Source of the DNA: Caballeronia sordidicola
Lineage (GTDB): Bacteria > Pseudomonadota > Gammaproteobacteria > Burkholderiales > Burkholderiaceae
Assembly (NCBI RefSeq): GCF_002220365.1
Contig: NZ_MTHB01000275.1
Coordinates: 62,001-126,000 of the forward strand
Direction: 5' to 3'
DNA: 64,000 nucleotides
Position numbers and translations under genes: made by a program. Below, piece by piece: positions 16,047 through 25,397 of the stretch (positions are counted from its first letter, which is position 1; the number at the start of each line of letters is the position of its first letter). The notes beneath the pieces are model-generated. The model saw only the letters and a list, made by a program, of their open reading frames with translations, was not told the origin of the DNA and ran no database searches.

Positions 16047-17018
16047 TCAGTGCCGTTGATCTGGCGCCGGACTCACACCTTGTGAGAGTTCTCCAGCCAC
16101 AAAAAGTTGTGCCACGTCCACGGGATCGAACTCGTAGCGCTGGTTGCAGAACTCGCAGTGCACCTCCACGCTGCCGCGTTCTTCAACCACGCTGTCCACT
16201 TCGCCGCGCCCCAGCATCTTGAGCATCCCGCCTACTTTCTCGCGCGAACACGTGCATTCGAAACGCGCTTGCGCCGGCTCGAAATGCTGTACGTTTTCCT
16301 GCCAGAAGAGCCGCTTGAACACCACTTCCGGTTCTTCCTTCAGCAACTCTTCGTTCGATAGCGTGCCGCCGAGATGGCATACGCGCTGCCATGTATCGGC
16401 GTCGTGTTCGCCTGGATGCGGAACGATACCGCCATCGCCGGGGAGCTTTTGCAGCAGCATGCCTACGGCACGCTCGGTGTTCGCGGCAAGCCACATGCGC
16501 GTATCGAGCTGTTCCGAGTGGTGCATATAGTGTTCAAGCACTTCTGCCATTGACGCGAGCGGCCCATGCTCGCCGCTCAACGGTACGATTCCCTGATAAG
16601 CCTGCTGCCCGGGCTTCTTGTCGCGCGGATCGAGCGTGATCACGCAGCGGCCCTGGCCGTTGCGGTTGAGCAGGTCGGGGAGCGTCATGTCGTCCGTGAT
16701 TGGCACGGGTGCTTCGCTCGCGCCTTCAATGGATTCAGCCAGCTTGGCGGTTGCCCGGAGCGACAAGTCGGAATTGCACTGCACGACAAGCATCGTCACC
16801 GGCCCGTCGCCGTAAATCTGCATGATGAGCGTGCCGTCGAACTTGAGATTCGCCGACAGCAAGGCGCACGCCGCCATCATTTCGCCGAGCACGTTGCGCA
16901 CGGGCGTGGGGTACGAGCGGCGCGTGAGCACTTCCTGCCAGGTGTCACGCAGCGAGACAATCTCGCCGCGCACCGGCGCCGCGTTGAACATGAATTTTTG
17001 CAGCTGGTCGTTAACCAC
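16047..17018 (-). CDS. hslO: Redox-regulated molecular chaperone Hsp33
   Basis: Hsp33 is a holdase chaperone activated by oxidation when zinc is lost. The 323-residue protein starts with GTG, preceded by AAAGGA. The N-terminal folding domain includes MMAACALLSANLKFDGTLIMQIYGDGP near 47-73. The C-terminal zinc centre is complete: Cys255 and Cys257 (CTC) with Cys288 and Cys291 (CEFC). It is followed on the same strand by the Gln/Tyr lipoprotein. It lies just downstream of the gamma-carbonic-anhydrase-like gene, probably in one operon (gap 44 bp). Confidence 0.95.
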   Translation of the reverse strand: MVNDQLQKFMFNAAPVRGEIVSLRDTWQEVLTRRSYPTPVRNVLGEMMAACALLSANLKFDGTLIMQIYGDGPVTMLVVQCNSDLSLRATAKLAESIEGASEAPVPITDDMTLPDLLNRNGQGRCVITLDPRDKKPGQQAYQGIVPLSGEHGPLASMAEVLEHYMHHSEQLDTRMWLAANTERAVGMLLQKLPGDGGIVPHPGEHDADTWQRVCHLGGTLSNEELLKEEPEVVFKRLFWQENVQHFEPAQARFECTCSREKVGGMLKMLGRGEVDSVVEERGSVEVHCEFCNQRYEFDPVDVAQLFVAGELSQGVSPAPDQRH

Positions 17019-17062
17019 GCTTGGGTCCTTTGATCGACGGCGTAATGCGTGTCGACCGGCGT

Positions 17063-17587
17063 TCAGCCGATCCGCACGAGTTGCGCCTTGTAAAATTCGC
17101 GGCGGTCCGCGTAACCACGCGTCCCCGCCTGCATCTGGGCAATATCCGCTTCCGTGAGCTCGCGCACGGCTTTCGCGGGTGCACCGAGGATCAGGGTATT
17201 GTCTGGGAAGGTTTTACCTTCGGTCACCACGGCGCCCGCGCCAACCAGGCAGTTGCGGCCGATTACCGCTCCATTCAAGACCACGGCCTGAATTCCGATC
17301 AGTGCACCTTCCTTGATCGTGCAGCCGTGCAGCATGGCCTGATGGCCGATCGTCACGTTGGCTTCAATGGTCAGCGGATAACCGGGGTCGGTATGCAGCA
17401 CCGCACCTTCCTGGATATTGCTGCCCCGGCCGAGCACGATGGGCTCGTTGTCGCCGCGCAGGGCGGCGCCGAACCAGACGCTTGAGTTTTCTTCCAGCGT
17501 CACACGGCCGATGATGGTCGCCGTATCAGCGACAAATACGCTTTCGTGGATGGTCGGGGCAGCACCGCCGAGCTTATAGATTGCCAC
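17063..17587 (-). CDS. Gamma carbonic anhydrase-like hexapeptide-repeat protein
   Basis: The GTG at 17587, with AGGAG upstream, gives a 174-residue left-handed beta-helix protein starting VAIYKLGGAAPTIHESVFVADTATIIG. Regular hexapeptide repeats run from about 15 to 140 (e.g. VTIGHQAMLHGCTIKEGALIG). Histidines in HTDPGYP, IGHQAMLHG match the trimer metal ligands of gamma carbonic anhydrases and the YrdA/PaaY group. Whether it hydrates CO2 cannot be told, since many members do not. A longer reading to 17701 lacks homologous character. Confidence 0.88.
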   Translation of the reverse strand: MAIYKLGGAAPTIHESVFVADTATIIGRVTLEENSSVWFGAALRGDNEPIVLGRGSNIQEGAVLHTDPGYPLTIEANVTIGHQAMLHGCTIKEGALIGIQAVVLNGAVIGRNCLVGAGAVVTEGKTFPDNTLILGAPAKAVRELTEADIAQMQAGTRGYADRREFYKAQLVRIG

Positions 17588-17945
17588 TATGTCTCCTATG
17601 AGGGCTTGACTTGAGCCATGATGCGCGGACTGGCCGACCCGCCGGAGAGCGCGGGTGTGGCTGGTCCAATTGGACGAAATCGGTCGAGATTTCAATCTCA
17701 AGCGAATCCAGGCCAGTATTGCCGATGCTATAGACTGCGGCCCGAGCGCGCCTCAAACCAAAAATCTTCCGCGGAAAGTGCTATTTTAGCCGGTTGCGCC
17801 AAGGCGACGTGCGCTCCTGCTTTTTACAGGCCTGATCGACGGGTTCTGAACCGGGCCGCCCGGGCGACGACGCGCCCTGCGGCGTCGCCCATCAGCCATT
17901 ACCGTTTATAAGCACCGCATAAGTAACCGAAAGTACCCCGCAATC

Positions 17946-18809
17946 ATGTCCGAACAGCTCGATTATTGCGCCTCTACCAGCGTCCGTCCGACCGCGCTCG
18001 CGTTACTCCGGGAGCGCGATCCTGCCACCAAGGCAAGCGCTGCCCAGCGGTTCTACGAGCGGTTGCTGTCGGGGGAGACCACGCTCGACACCACAGCTCA
18101 CATTCCCGATCCACTCGATCTTCCCGGCCGCCCGGCGACGCCGGAACTGGTCGCGCCGTCATCGCTGAAACGCCGCAGCATGCAGTCGGACGCGGGGCGT
18201 GCGGTGTTGCTGCACGCGCTGGCGCATATCGAGTTCAACGCGATCAACCTGGCGCTCGATGCCGTCTGGCGTTTCCCTTCAATGCCCGACGCGTTTTATC
18301 GCGACTGGTTCAAGGTCGCCGCCGAGGAGTCGCGCCACTTTTCATTGCTGAGCACGCGTCTGGCGGAATTCGGTCATCAATACGGCGATTTTCCCGCGCA
18401 CGACGGCCTTTGGGAGATGGCGCAACGCACGCGTGGCGACGTGCTTGCACGGATGGCGCTCGTGCCGCGCACGCTGGAGGCGCGCGGACTGGACGCTTCC
18501 CCGCCCATTCGCCGCCGCCTCGCGCAAGCGGGCGATCACGCATCGGCGGCCATTCTCGACGTGATTCTCCATGATGAAATCGGCCACGTGCTGATTGGCA
18601 ATCATTGGTTCCGGCACCTGTGCAGCGAGTCCGGGGCCGATCCGCATGCCGCCTACGCGCAACTCGCCGAGCAATATCACGCGCCCAAGCTACGCGGTCC
18701 GTTCAACTTCGAAGCGCGCCGCGACGCCGGTTTCGACGAAGCCGAATTACGCGCGCTCGCGGGTCTGGACGACATAGATTCCGTTCAAAATTCCCCGATT
18801 TCCCGATGA
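17946..18809 (+). CDS. DUF455 ferritin-like protein
   Basis: A 287-residue protein of the DUF455 family, a ferritin-like four-helix fold related to MiaE. Putative di-iron ligands are visible in two helical blocks: HALAHIEFNAINLALDAVWRF with E..H spacing near 93-113, EESRHF near 130-135, and HDEIGHVLIGNHWF near 200-213. Substrate and reaction are unknown. The stop overlaps the next gene's start by 4 bp (ATGA), so it is coupled to the hydrolase. Start ATG at 17946. Confidence 0.85.
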   Translation: MSEQLDYCASTSVRPTALALLRERDPATKASAAQRFYERLLSGETTLDTTAHIPDPLDLPGRPATPELVAPSSLKRRSMQSDAGRAVLLHALAHIEFNAINLALDAVWRFPSMPDAFYRDWFKVAAEESRHFSLLSTRLAEFGHQYGDFPAHDGLWEMAQRTRGDVLARMALVPRTLEARGLDASPPIRRRLAQAGDHASAAILDVILHDEIGHVLIGNHWFRHLCSESGADPHAAYAQLAEQYHAPKLRGPFNFEARRDAGFDEAELRALAGLDDIDSVQNSPISR

Positions 18810-19711
18810 CCCCTCTCAAAACGCCTGTTTCTGAATTCGTCACCACGCGTGGCACGCGGTTGCACGTGCGCCGATGGGGATCGCCCGGCGCGCCCATACT
18901 GTTCATGCTGCATGGGTGGATGGATATTTCGGCATCGTTTCAATTTGTCGTCGATGCTCTCGCCGACGACTGGCAGGTGATCGCGCCTGATGCGCGGGGG
19001 TTTGGCTTGTCGGACTGGCCCGTCGCGCGGGGCAAGAGCGGCCATTACTGGTTTCAGGACTATCTGGCGGATCTGGATGCGCTGCTTGACCACTACGCGT
19101 CCGGGTCGCTGCGCGCAGAGCCGGTGAACCTGGTCGGCCACAGCATGGGCGCGAACGTTGTTTGCCTGTACGCGGGCGTGCGGCCGGAGCGGGTGAGGCG
19201 GGTGGTCGATCTCGAGGGATTCGGCATGGCAGCCGCCCGAGCGGAGCGTTCGCCCTCGCGGCTCGGGCAATGGCTGGACGATTTGCGCGCTCCGCCCACG
19301 CTCAACACGTACGCCACGCTCGATGATGTCGCCCAGCGGCTGATTCGCACGAATTCGCGCCTGCCACTGGCGAAAGCACGGTTCTTGGCCCAGCACTGGG
19401 CTGAGCCCGACGATAGCGGCCGTTTTCATCTGCTCGCCGATCCCGCGCACAAAATGCGCGGACCGTTGCTGTACCGGCTGGACGAAGTGATGGCCGTCTG
19501 GTCGAAGGTTCAGGCGAAAGTCCTGCACGTCGAAGCGCTGGCTTCGCCCACCCTCGCGATGATCGCCGGCGATGTTCCAATCGACGAATTCAAGCAGCGT
19601 TTCAAGGCTTTCAGCGACTGGCGCGAGGAGATCGTCGACAACGCCGGCCATATGCTTCATCACGACCAGCCTGAACGGGTGGCGGCGCTGATCGAGGCGT
19701 TTTGCGCTTGA
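18806..19711 (+). CDS. Alpha/beta hydrolase
   Basis: A 301-residue serine hydrolase. HGWMD near 36-40 forms the oxyanion region, GHSMGAN puts the nucleophile at Ser113, MIAGDVPIDE supplies an acidic residue, and DNAGHMLHHDQPE carries the catalytic His. The start ATG overlaps the DUF455 stop, so a longer upstream reading can be dismissed. Substrate unknown; the sequence resembles haloalkane-dehalogenase/esterase-like members. Probably cytosolic because no signal peptide is present. Confidence 0.87.
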   Translation: MTPLKTPVSEFVTTRGTRLHVRRWGSPGAPILFMLHGWMDISASFQFVVDALADDWQVIAPDARGFGLSDWPVARGKSGHYWFQDYLADLDALLDHYASGSLRAEPVNLVGHSMGANVVCLYAGVRPERVRRVVDLEGFGMAAARAERSPSRLGQWLDDLRAPPTLNTYATLDDVAQRLIRTNSRLPLAKARFLAQHWAEPDDSGRFHLLADPAHKMRGPLLYRLDEVMAVWSKVQAKVLHVEALASPTLAMIAGDVPIDEFKQRFKAFSDWREEIVDNAGHMLHHDQPERVAALIEAFCA

Positions 19712-19806
19712 ACCCGGGGGTGCGCATCGTGCAATCGAACGATCGGTCGGCGCTAGAACCTGTTTGACGCGTTGCAGTAGAATGACTAATAATTTCAAGA
19801 CATTCC

Positions 19807-20640
19807 ATGATGAACGCCGACCTGCATTGCCACTCCACCGTTTCTGACGGCCAACTCGCTCCAGCCGAGGTTGCCGCGCGGGCTCACGCGGGCGGTGTGA
19901 CGCTGTGGGCGCTCACCGACCACGATCAGCTTGGCGGCCAGCGCGAGGCGCGGCAAGCTGCGCAAGCGCTCGGCATGGGGTATCTGGGCGGGGTGGAGAT
20001 TTCGGTGACGTGGGCGGGGCGGACGGTGCATATCGTCGGGCTGAACGTGGATGCTGAAAACCAGGCGCTGATCGACGGCCTGGCAGCCACGCGCAGCGGC
20101 CGCCAGGCGCGCGGTGAGGCGATAGGCGAAGCACTCGCTGACATCGGCATCCCGGACGCCTACGAAGGCGCGCTGCACTATGTGAATGATCCCGCCATGA
20201 TCTCGCGTACGCATTTCGCACGCTATCTGGTCGAAAAAGGCTACGCGGAATCAACCTCGGACGTCTTCTCGAAATATCTCGGCGACGGCAAGCCGGGTTA
20301 TGTCGGTCATCGCTGGTCCAAACTGGCCGACGCCATCAAGTGGATCAAGGCGGCGGGCGGCGAAGCGGTCGTTGCGCATCCGGGTCGTTATGATTTCTCG
20401 CAGGTCGAATTCGCCGCGTTTTTCGATGAATTCATCCAGCTCGGCGGCCGCGCAATTGAAGTCGTGACCGGTAGCCATACGCCGGACCAGTATCGCGAAT
20501 ATGCGGAAGTCGCCCGGCGCTACGGCTTTCTCGCATCGCGCGGTTCGGATTTCCATGCGGCAGGCGAGGGGCGTATTGATCTCGGCCAGTTGCCGCCACT
20601 TCCTGCCGATCTCAAGCCCGTGTGGGAATGCCTGGTTTAA
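19807..20640 (+). CDS. PHP-domain 5'-3' exonuclease/phosphatase (RNase AM / YciV family)
   Basis: A 277-residue PHP-domain phosphoesterase. Metal-binding motifs are DLHCHSTVSDG (5-15), LTDHD (38-42), EIS near 62, AHPGRY near 196-201 and GSDFHAAGE near 251-259. Close relatives (E. coli YciV/TrpH, RNase AM) degrade short 5'-phosphorylated RNA and take part in rRNA 5'-end maturation. It lies upstream of a YciO homologue, as yciV-yciO do in enterobacteria. ATG at 19807; a second ATG one codon later is equally possible. Confidence 0.88.
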   Translation: MMNADLHCHSTVSDGQLAPAEVAARAHAGGVTLWALTDHDQLGGQREARQAAQALGMGYLGGVEISVTWAGRTVHIVGLNVDAENQALIDGLAATRSGRQARGEAIGEALADIGIPDAYEGALHYVNDPAMISRTHFARYLVEKGYAESTSDVFSKYLGDGKPGYVGHRWSKLADAIKWIKAAGGEAVVAHPGRYDFSQVEFAAFFDEFIQLGGRAIEVVTGSHTPDQYREYAEVARRYGFLASRGSDFHAAGEGRIDLGQLPPLPADLKPVWECLV

Positions 20641-20960
20641 ACGGGGGGCTCGCGCCGGTTCATAGTCCGGCCGCGCGTTGAGACGCTTTAAACGCTGCGC
20701 ACGTTCCTTGCGTGCATCCACTTCTGTTTGTCGCGCAACGTCATGCATTTGCGGGTATTCTCGCGTGTTCACATGGGAGCCGCCCGGCGCTTTTTAGCTG
20801 ATATTCGGCTTGGACGGAGCTTGAATCCCGCAGCTTGAATCCGGTGTGAAGCCGCGGGCGGCATGCCCGATGCGCAATACATAAAAATGCAACGTGTGCG
20901 CCAGGCGGTTCAGCGCCGGCTTGCAGGCAACTCTGGACAACCCATCTACGTCATCTGGTC
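20641..20960. other. Intergenic stretch between the PHP gene and yciO
   Basis: These 320 bases hold no recognisable gene. An 11-bp direct repeat AGCTTGAATCC occurs twice near 20818-20844. A minus-strand open frame starting at 20772 has a charged N-terminus but continues antisense into the PHP gene, so I reject it. No RNA gene is recognised. Confidence 0.5.
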
Positions 20961-21599
20961 ATGTCTCAATTCTTTCGAATTCATCCTGACAATCCGCAGC
21001 CGCGCCTGATCAACCAGGCGGTACAGATCATCAACGACGGCGGCATTGTCGCGTTGCCGACCGATTCCAGCTACGCGCTCGCGTGTCATCTCGACGACAA
21101 GAACGCCGTTGAACGAATCCGCCGCATTCGCGGACTTGACGAGAAACAACTGCTCTCGCTGCTGGTACGCGACTTATCGGAATTGTCGAATTTTGCGGTT
21201 GTCGATAACCGTAACTATCGTCTGATTAAATCGGTTACGCCCGGCCCCTATGTGTTCGTGCTGCAGGCGACGAAGGAAGTGCCCCGGCGCCTGTCGCACC
21301 CATCGCGAAAGACGATCGGCCTGCGCGTGCCGAATCACGCGATCACGCTCGCGTTGCTCGAAGCGCTGGGTCAGCCGTTGCTCGGCTCGACGCTGATCCT
21401 GCCGCCCGACACCCATCCACTCAACGACGCCGAAGAGATTCGCCAGCGGCTGGAAAAACAGATCGACCTGGTCATCGACGCCGGGGCATGCGCGATGGAA
21501 CCTTCCACCGTGATTGACCTGACCGGAGATGAACCTGTGCTGGTGCGACCCGGCCGAGGCAGTCTGGAGCCATTCGGCCTTACCGCTGAAAACGCCTGA
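20961..21599 (+). CDS. yciO: YciO/Sua5/YrdC-family protein
   Basis: A 212-residue protein with the YrdC fold, a double-stranded-RNA-binding domain shared with threonylcarbamoyl-AMP synthases. Visible motifs are GGIVALPTDSSYALAC near 30-45 (the KxR/SxN region is diverged), TPGPYVFVLQATKEVPRR near 93-110 and TIGLRVPNH near 118. YciO itself has only weak TsaC activity in E. coli; the true TsaC/Sua5 is expected elsewhere. The genomic pairing with the PHP gene and the site-2 protease is conserved in beta-proteobacteria. Confidence 0.87.
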   Translation: MSQFFRIHPDNPQPRLINQAVQIINDGGIVALPTDSSYALACHLDDKNAVERIRRIRGLDEKQLLSLLVRDLSELSNFAVVDNRNYRLIKSVTPGPYVFVLQATKEVPRRLSHPSRKTIGLRVPNHAITLALLEALGQPLLGSTLILPPDTHPLNDAEEIRQRLEKQIDLVIDAGACAMEPSTVIDLTGDEPVLVRPGRGSLEPFGLTAENA

Positions 21600-21770
21600 A
21601 AACCCCGCACGATGACACAATAGGCAGTGAGTAGGCAGTGAGGTTGCGTTCAGGCGAATAGCGCCGGGCGCGAACTCATTGTCTCGACGCTCGCGCCCCA
21701 TCGCCCCTGGGCGAACGCCAAACCGTCCGCCAACGAGTGGCGCCACAACTGCTTGATACAATAGCGAGCT

Positions 21771-22436
21771 ATGGATTCCTCCCTGATACAAACCATTGCG
21801 GTCTACGCGCTCCCCGTGATCTTCGCGATCACGCTGCATGAGGCCGCCCATGGTTATGCGGCCCGCCTGCTGGGTGACAACACAGCTTACGTGCTTGGCC
21901 GCGTGTCGCTCAATCCAATGCGCCACATTGACCCCGTCGGCACGCTCGCTATTCCGCTGATCCTTTATTTCGTCACCAGCGGCGCGTTCATGTTCGGTTA
22001 TGCGAAGCCGGTGCCGGTCGCTTTCGGCAACCTGCGTAATCCGCGCTGGGGCAGCTTGTGGGTTGCGGCTGCCGGACCGGCCAGCAATTTCGTCCAGGCG
22101 CTCATCTGGGGTGTGGTCGCGGTGCTGCTGGCATCGTTTAACGTCAGCGAACCGTTTTTTACGCGCATGGCTGCGGCCGGCGTTGGCGTGAACCTTGTGC
22201 TCGGCGTGCTCAATCTTTTTCCCTTGCCGCCGCTCGACGGTGGACGCGTACTGATGGCGCTGCTGCCCGTGCGCGCGTCGATCATGCTGTCGCGGCTTGA
22301 ACCTTATGGTTTTTTCATCGTGATGGCGCTTGTCATGACCGGCACTTTGACGCGTTTCTGGCTCGGGCCGCTGGTGAGCGCCGGGTATGTCGCGGTGTCG
22401 GCCGTCCTGAATCCCCTTGCCTCGCTTTTACAATAA
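21771..22436 (+). CDS. Site-2 protease (M50) family membrane metalloprotease
   Basis: A 221-residue intramembrane protease. The zinc motif HEAAH is at 23-27 inside the first helix, and the second motif NLFPLPPLDGGRV, contributing the third zinc ligand Asp, is near 148-160. Five to six membrane helices are predicted, with no PDZ domain, which places it in the short YwhC/SpoIVFB-like group rather than RseP. Substrate unknown. It ends 4 bp before trpS, so the two are probably co-transcribed. Confidence 0.88.
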   Translation: MDSSLIQTIAVYALPVIFAITLHEAAHGYAARLLGDNTAYVLGRVSLNPMRHIDPVGTLAIPLILYFVTSGAFMFGYAKPVPVAFGNLRNPRWGSLWVAAAGPASNFVQALIWGVVAVLLASFNVSEPFFTRMAAAGVGVNLVLGVLNLFPLPPLDGGRVLMALLPVRASIMLSRLEPYGFFIVMALVMTGTLTRFWLGPLVSAGYVAVSAVLNPLASLLQ

Positions 22437-22440
22437 ATCC

Positions 22441-23643
22441 ATGTTCCCTGACCGTATCTTCTCCGGCATGCGGCCGACCGGCTCGCTGCATCTAGGCCAC
22501 TATCACGGCGTGCTCAAGAATTGGGTGCGGCTGCAGTCCGAGTACCCGTGCTTCTTCGCGGTCGTCGACTGGCATGCGCTGACGACCCACTACGAAACGC
22601 CTGAAGTCATCGAGAAGAACGTCTGGGAAGTGCTGATCGACTGGCTCGCGTCCGGCATCGATCCGGCGCAAGCCACGCTCTTCATCCAGAGCCGCGTGCC
22701 GGAACACGCCGAGCTTGCGCTGCTGCTCGGCATGAGCACGCCGCTTGGCTGGCTCGAACGCGTGCCGACCTACAAGGAGCAGATCGAGAAGCTGAAGGAA
22801 AAGGATCTGACGACGTACGGTTTTCTAGGTTATCCGGTGCTGATGGCCGCTGACATTTTGTTGTATCGCGCGTCGCTCGTGCCGGTCGGCGAGGATCAGG
22901 TGCCGCACGTGGAAATGACGCGCGAGATCGCGCGGCGTTTCAATTATCTGTACGGGCGTGAGGCGGATTTCGAAGAGAAGGCGCTCGATGCCGCGAAGAA
23001 ACTCGGCGGCAAACGCGCGAAGCTTTATCACGAGCTTCGAGTCGCGTATCAGCAGGAAGGCGACGACGAAGCGCTCGAACAGGCGCGGGCGATGTTGCAG
23101 GAATCGCAGAGTCTGTCCATGAACGATCGCGAACGGCTGTTTGGTTATCTGGAAGGCGCTCGCAAGATCATCCTGGTCGAGCCGCAGGCGCTGCTGACCG
23201 AAGCGTCACGCATGCCGGGACTCGATGGCGCGAAAATGTCGAAGTCGTATGGCAACACCATCGGCCTGCGTGAAGACGCCGAGACCATCACGAAGAAAGT
23301 GCGCACCATGCCGACCGATCCGGCGCGGGTTCGCCGCACCGATCCAGGCGATCCGGACAAATGCCCGGTGTGGCAACTGCATCAGGTCTATACCGACGAA
23401 ACCACGCACAAGTGGGTGCAGACGAACTGCCGCAGCGCGGGAATTGGCTGCCTCGAATGCAAGCAGCCGGTGATCGAAGGCATTTTGCGCGAGCAGCAAC
23501 CCATGCTGGAACGCGCGCAGAAATACATGGACGATCCGTCGCTGTTGCGCGCGATCGTGGCTGACGGTTGCGACAAGGCGCGCAAGTTCGCGGTGGAGAC
23601 CATGCGCGACGTCCGCGACGCGATGGGCCTCTCGTATAACTGA
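22441..23643 (+). CDS. trpS: Tryptophanyl-tRNA synthetase (long beta-proteobacterial form)
   Basis: Charges tRNA-Trp. The 400-residue protein starts MFPDRIFSGMRPTGSLHLGH, with the HIGH-equivalent HLGH at 17-20 and KMSKS at 265-269. It is about 65 residues longer than E. coli TrpS. The extra block precedes KMSKS (roughly 180-240, rich in Glu/Ala/Lys, with EEKALDAAKKLGGKRAKLYHELR). This insertion is normal in Burkholderiales and its relatives. The C-terminal part contains a CRSAGIGCLEC cysteine pair. The short frame extension upstream of 22441 overlaps the previous gene and is rejected. Confidence 0.97.
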   Translation: MFPDRIFSGMRPTGSLHLGHYHGVLKNWVRLQSEYPCFFAVVDWHALTTHYETPEVIEKNVWEVLIDWLASGIDPAQATLFIQSRVPEHAELALLLGMSTPLGWLERVPTYKEQIEKLKEKDLTTYGFLGYPVLMAADILLYRASLVPVGEDQVPHVEMTREIARRFNYLYGREADFEEKALDAAKKLGGKRAKLYHELRVAYQQEGDDEALEQARAMLQESQSLSMNDRERLFGYLEGARKIILVEPQALLTEASRMPGLDGAKMSKSYGNTIGLREDAETITKKVRTMPTDPARVRRTDPGDPDKCPVWQLHQVYTDETTHKWVQTNCRSAGIGCLECKQPVIEGILREQQPMLERAQKYMDDPSLLRAIVADGCDKARKFAVETMRDVRDAMGLSYN

Positions 23644-23652
23644 TGAAACGCG

Positions 23653-24285
23653 ATGTCAGCGCCTGAACAGTCAGCTACGCAGTCACCTACGCCGCCCACG
23701 CCACCCACCACCGCCAGTGCATGGATCGAGAAATGGTCGCATCTGGTGGAGCAGGGCGGCGCGGTGCTCGACGTTGCATCGGGTAATGGCCGACATGCGC
23801 GTCATTTCGCGTTACGCGGGCATCCGGTGCTGGCGCTGGATCGCGATGAAATCGCCTTGGCGAACCTCGCTGCCGTGCAGCATGTGAGCACGCGTTGCGC
23901 CGATCTGGAAAACGCAAGCTGGCCACTGCGGGAGGATGAGAAATTCGCCGCGGTCCTGGTGACGAATTACCTTCATCGTCCCTTATTTCCCCTTTTATTC
24001 GATGCCCTCGCGCCAGGCGGCGTCCTGCTGTACGAGACCTTCGCGGCGGGCAACGAGCGTTTTGGCAAGCCGTCGAATCCGGACTTCCTGCTCAATCCTG
24101 GCGAACTGCTCGACGCCGTGCGGGGCCGGTTGCGCGTCATCGCTTATCAGGATGGATTTATCAACGTGCCGCGCGCATCCTGCGTGCAGCGCATCGTCGC
24201 TGCCGCCCCGTTGCGGCCCATGCCAACAGGCCTTACGGAACGTAACAATGCGGCAGGTCCCGTTCGTTACGTACTGCAGGGCTAA
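23653..24285 (+). CDS. Class I SAM-dependent methyltransferase
   Basis: A 210-residue methyltransferase of unknown substrate. Motif I VLDVASGNGRHARHF near 36-50 binds S-adenosylmethionine, the acidic motif II is LALDRDE near 58-64, and motif IV VLVTNYLHRPLFP lies near 98-110. The profile is close to TehB-like methyltransferases. The first 18 residues are Ser/Thr/Pro-rich. It lies 9 bp after trpS and before dapA. No evidence links it to either pathway. Confidence 0.85.
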   Translation: MSAPEQSATQSPTPPTPPTTASAWIEKWSHLVEQGGAVLDVASGNGRHARHFALRGHPVLALDRDEIALANLAAVQHVSTRCADLENASWPLREDEKFAAVLVTNYLHRPLFPLLFDALAPGGVLLYETFAAGNERFGKPSNPDFLLNPGELLDAVRGRLRVIAYQDGFINVPRASCVQRIVAAAPLRPMPTGLTERNNAAGPVRYVLQG

Positions 24286-24327
24286 TCCGCTACAATCGCG
24301 GTTTACCGACCAATTTCATAGCGTTTC

Positions 24328-25233
24328 ATGACAAACGGAACACACGGCGGCATCCAGATCCGCGGCAGCATTCCTGCCATCGTCACCCCGATGCACGAGG
24401 ACGGTAGTCTCGATCTGCCGGCGTTTCGAAAACTGATCGACTGGCATGTTGAAGAGGGTACGAACGGCCTCGTCGTGGTCGGCACCAGCGGCGAATCGGC
24501 CACGCTGTCAGTGGACGAACACATCCTGATGGTGAAAACCGCTGTCGAACACACGGCCAAGCGCTTTCCGATTATCGCCGGCGCGGGGGGCAACTCCACG
24601 TCCGAAGCGGTAGAGTTGGCAAAAGCGGCCAAGGAAGTGGGCGCCGACGCGACGCTGCAAGTAGTTCCTTACTACAACAAGCCGACGCAAGAAGGCATGT
24701 ACCAGCACTTCCGCCGAATCGCCGAATCCGTCGACCTGCCCGTCATCCTGTATAACGTTCCGGGCCGCACCGTCGCCGACATGAACCACGACACCGTGCT
24801 GCGTCTCGCCGACGTGCCGGGCATCGTGGGCGTGAAAGAGGCAACGGGCAATATCGACCGTGCGGCAAACCTGATCAAGTACGCGCCGGCGCATTTTGCG
24901 ATTTACAGCGGTGACGATCCGACCGCGATCGCGTTGATGCTGCTCGGTGGCCACGGCAATATTTCGGTGACCGCGAACGTCGCGCCAAGAGCAATGAGCG
25001 AACTCTGCCGCGCGGCGCTTGCGGGCGACGCGATCACCGCGCGCAAGATTCACCTCAGCTTGCTGTCGCTTCACAAGCAGATGTTTTGCGAGTCGAATCC
25101 GATCCCCGCGAAGTGGGCGCTTGCTGCGCTTGGGCGCATGGAAAGCGGGATTCGCCTTCCGCTGACGCCGCTCGACGCGCGCTATCACGACGCCGTACGC
25201 GACGCGTTGCGCGAAACAGGACTTCTGGCCTGA
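24328..25233 (+). CDS. dapA: 4-hydroxy-tetrahydrodipicolinate synthase
   Basis: Condenses pyruvate with aspartate semialdehyde, the first committed step to lysine and diaminopimelate. The 301-residue protein has the TIM-barrel signature GLVVVGTSGESATL near 46-59, the proton-relay Tyr in VPYYNKPTQEG near 112-122, and the Schiff-base Lys in VGVKEATGN near 170-178. It is the usual length. dapA followed by bamC is a widely conserved pair. lysC, which makes the precursor, is elsewhere in this window. Confidence 0.97.
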   Translation: MTNGTHGGIQIRGSIPAIVTPMHEDGSLDLPAFRKLIDWHVEEGTNGLVVVGTSGESATLSVDEHILMVKTAVEHTAKRFPIIAGAGGNSTSEAVELAKAAKEVGADATLQVVPYYNKPTQEGMYQHFRRIAESVDLPVILYNVPGRTVADMNHDTVLRLADVPGIVGVKEATGNIDRAANLIKYAPAHFAIYSGDDPTAIALMLLGGHGNISVTANVAPRAMSELCRAALAGDAITARKIHLSLLSLHKQMFCESNPIPAKWALAALGRMESGIRLPLTPLDARYHDAVRDALRETGLLA

Positions 25234-25244
25234 CGGCCGGCGGC

Positions 25245-25288
25245 GGGGCGCCTTTAAAACACGCGCCCCACTGCAAATGCAGTGGTTT
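25245..25288 (+). terminator. Tandem hairpins between dapA and bamC
   Basis: Two adjacent hairpins follow the dapA stop: GGGGCGC/GCGCCCC (25245-25251, 25263-25269) and CCACTGC-AAAT-GCAGTGG (25268-25285), the second followed by TTT. They share two bases, so they are mutually exclusive. The T run is short; partial termination or mRNA-end stabilisation between dapA and bamC is possible. Confidence 0.5.
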
Positions 25289-25397
25289 CGGCCTTATTAC
25301 CATTTGGCCAGCCAGCGAGTGTCATCAACCTGTCGTTCATCGACCCGTTCCCGGCTTAGCTTCCAGGCAACGCGCATTCAGCATCACGAAGGACCTC

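Noticed and set aside
18785..19798. 337-codon minus-strand frame over the alpha/beta hydrolase
   Set aside because: Antisense to a gene with a complete catalytic triad; no recognisable domain.
20251..20772. 173-codon minus-strand frame after the PHP gene
   Set aside because: Its first 35 residues are charged and protein-like, but most of it is antisense to the PHP gene.
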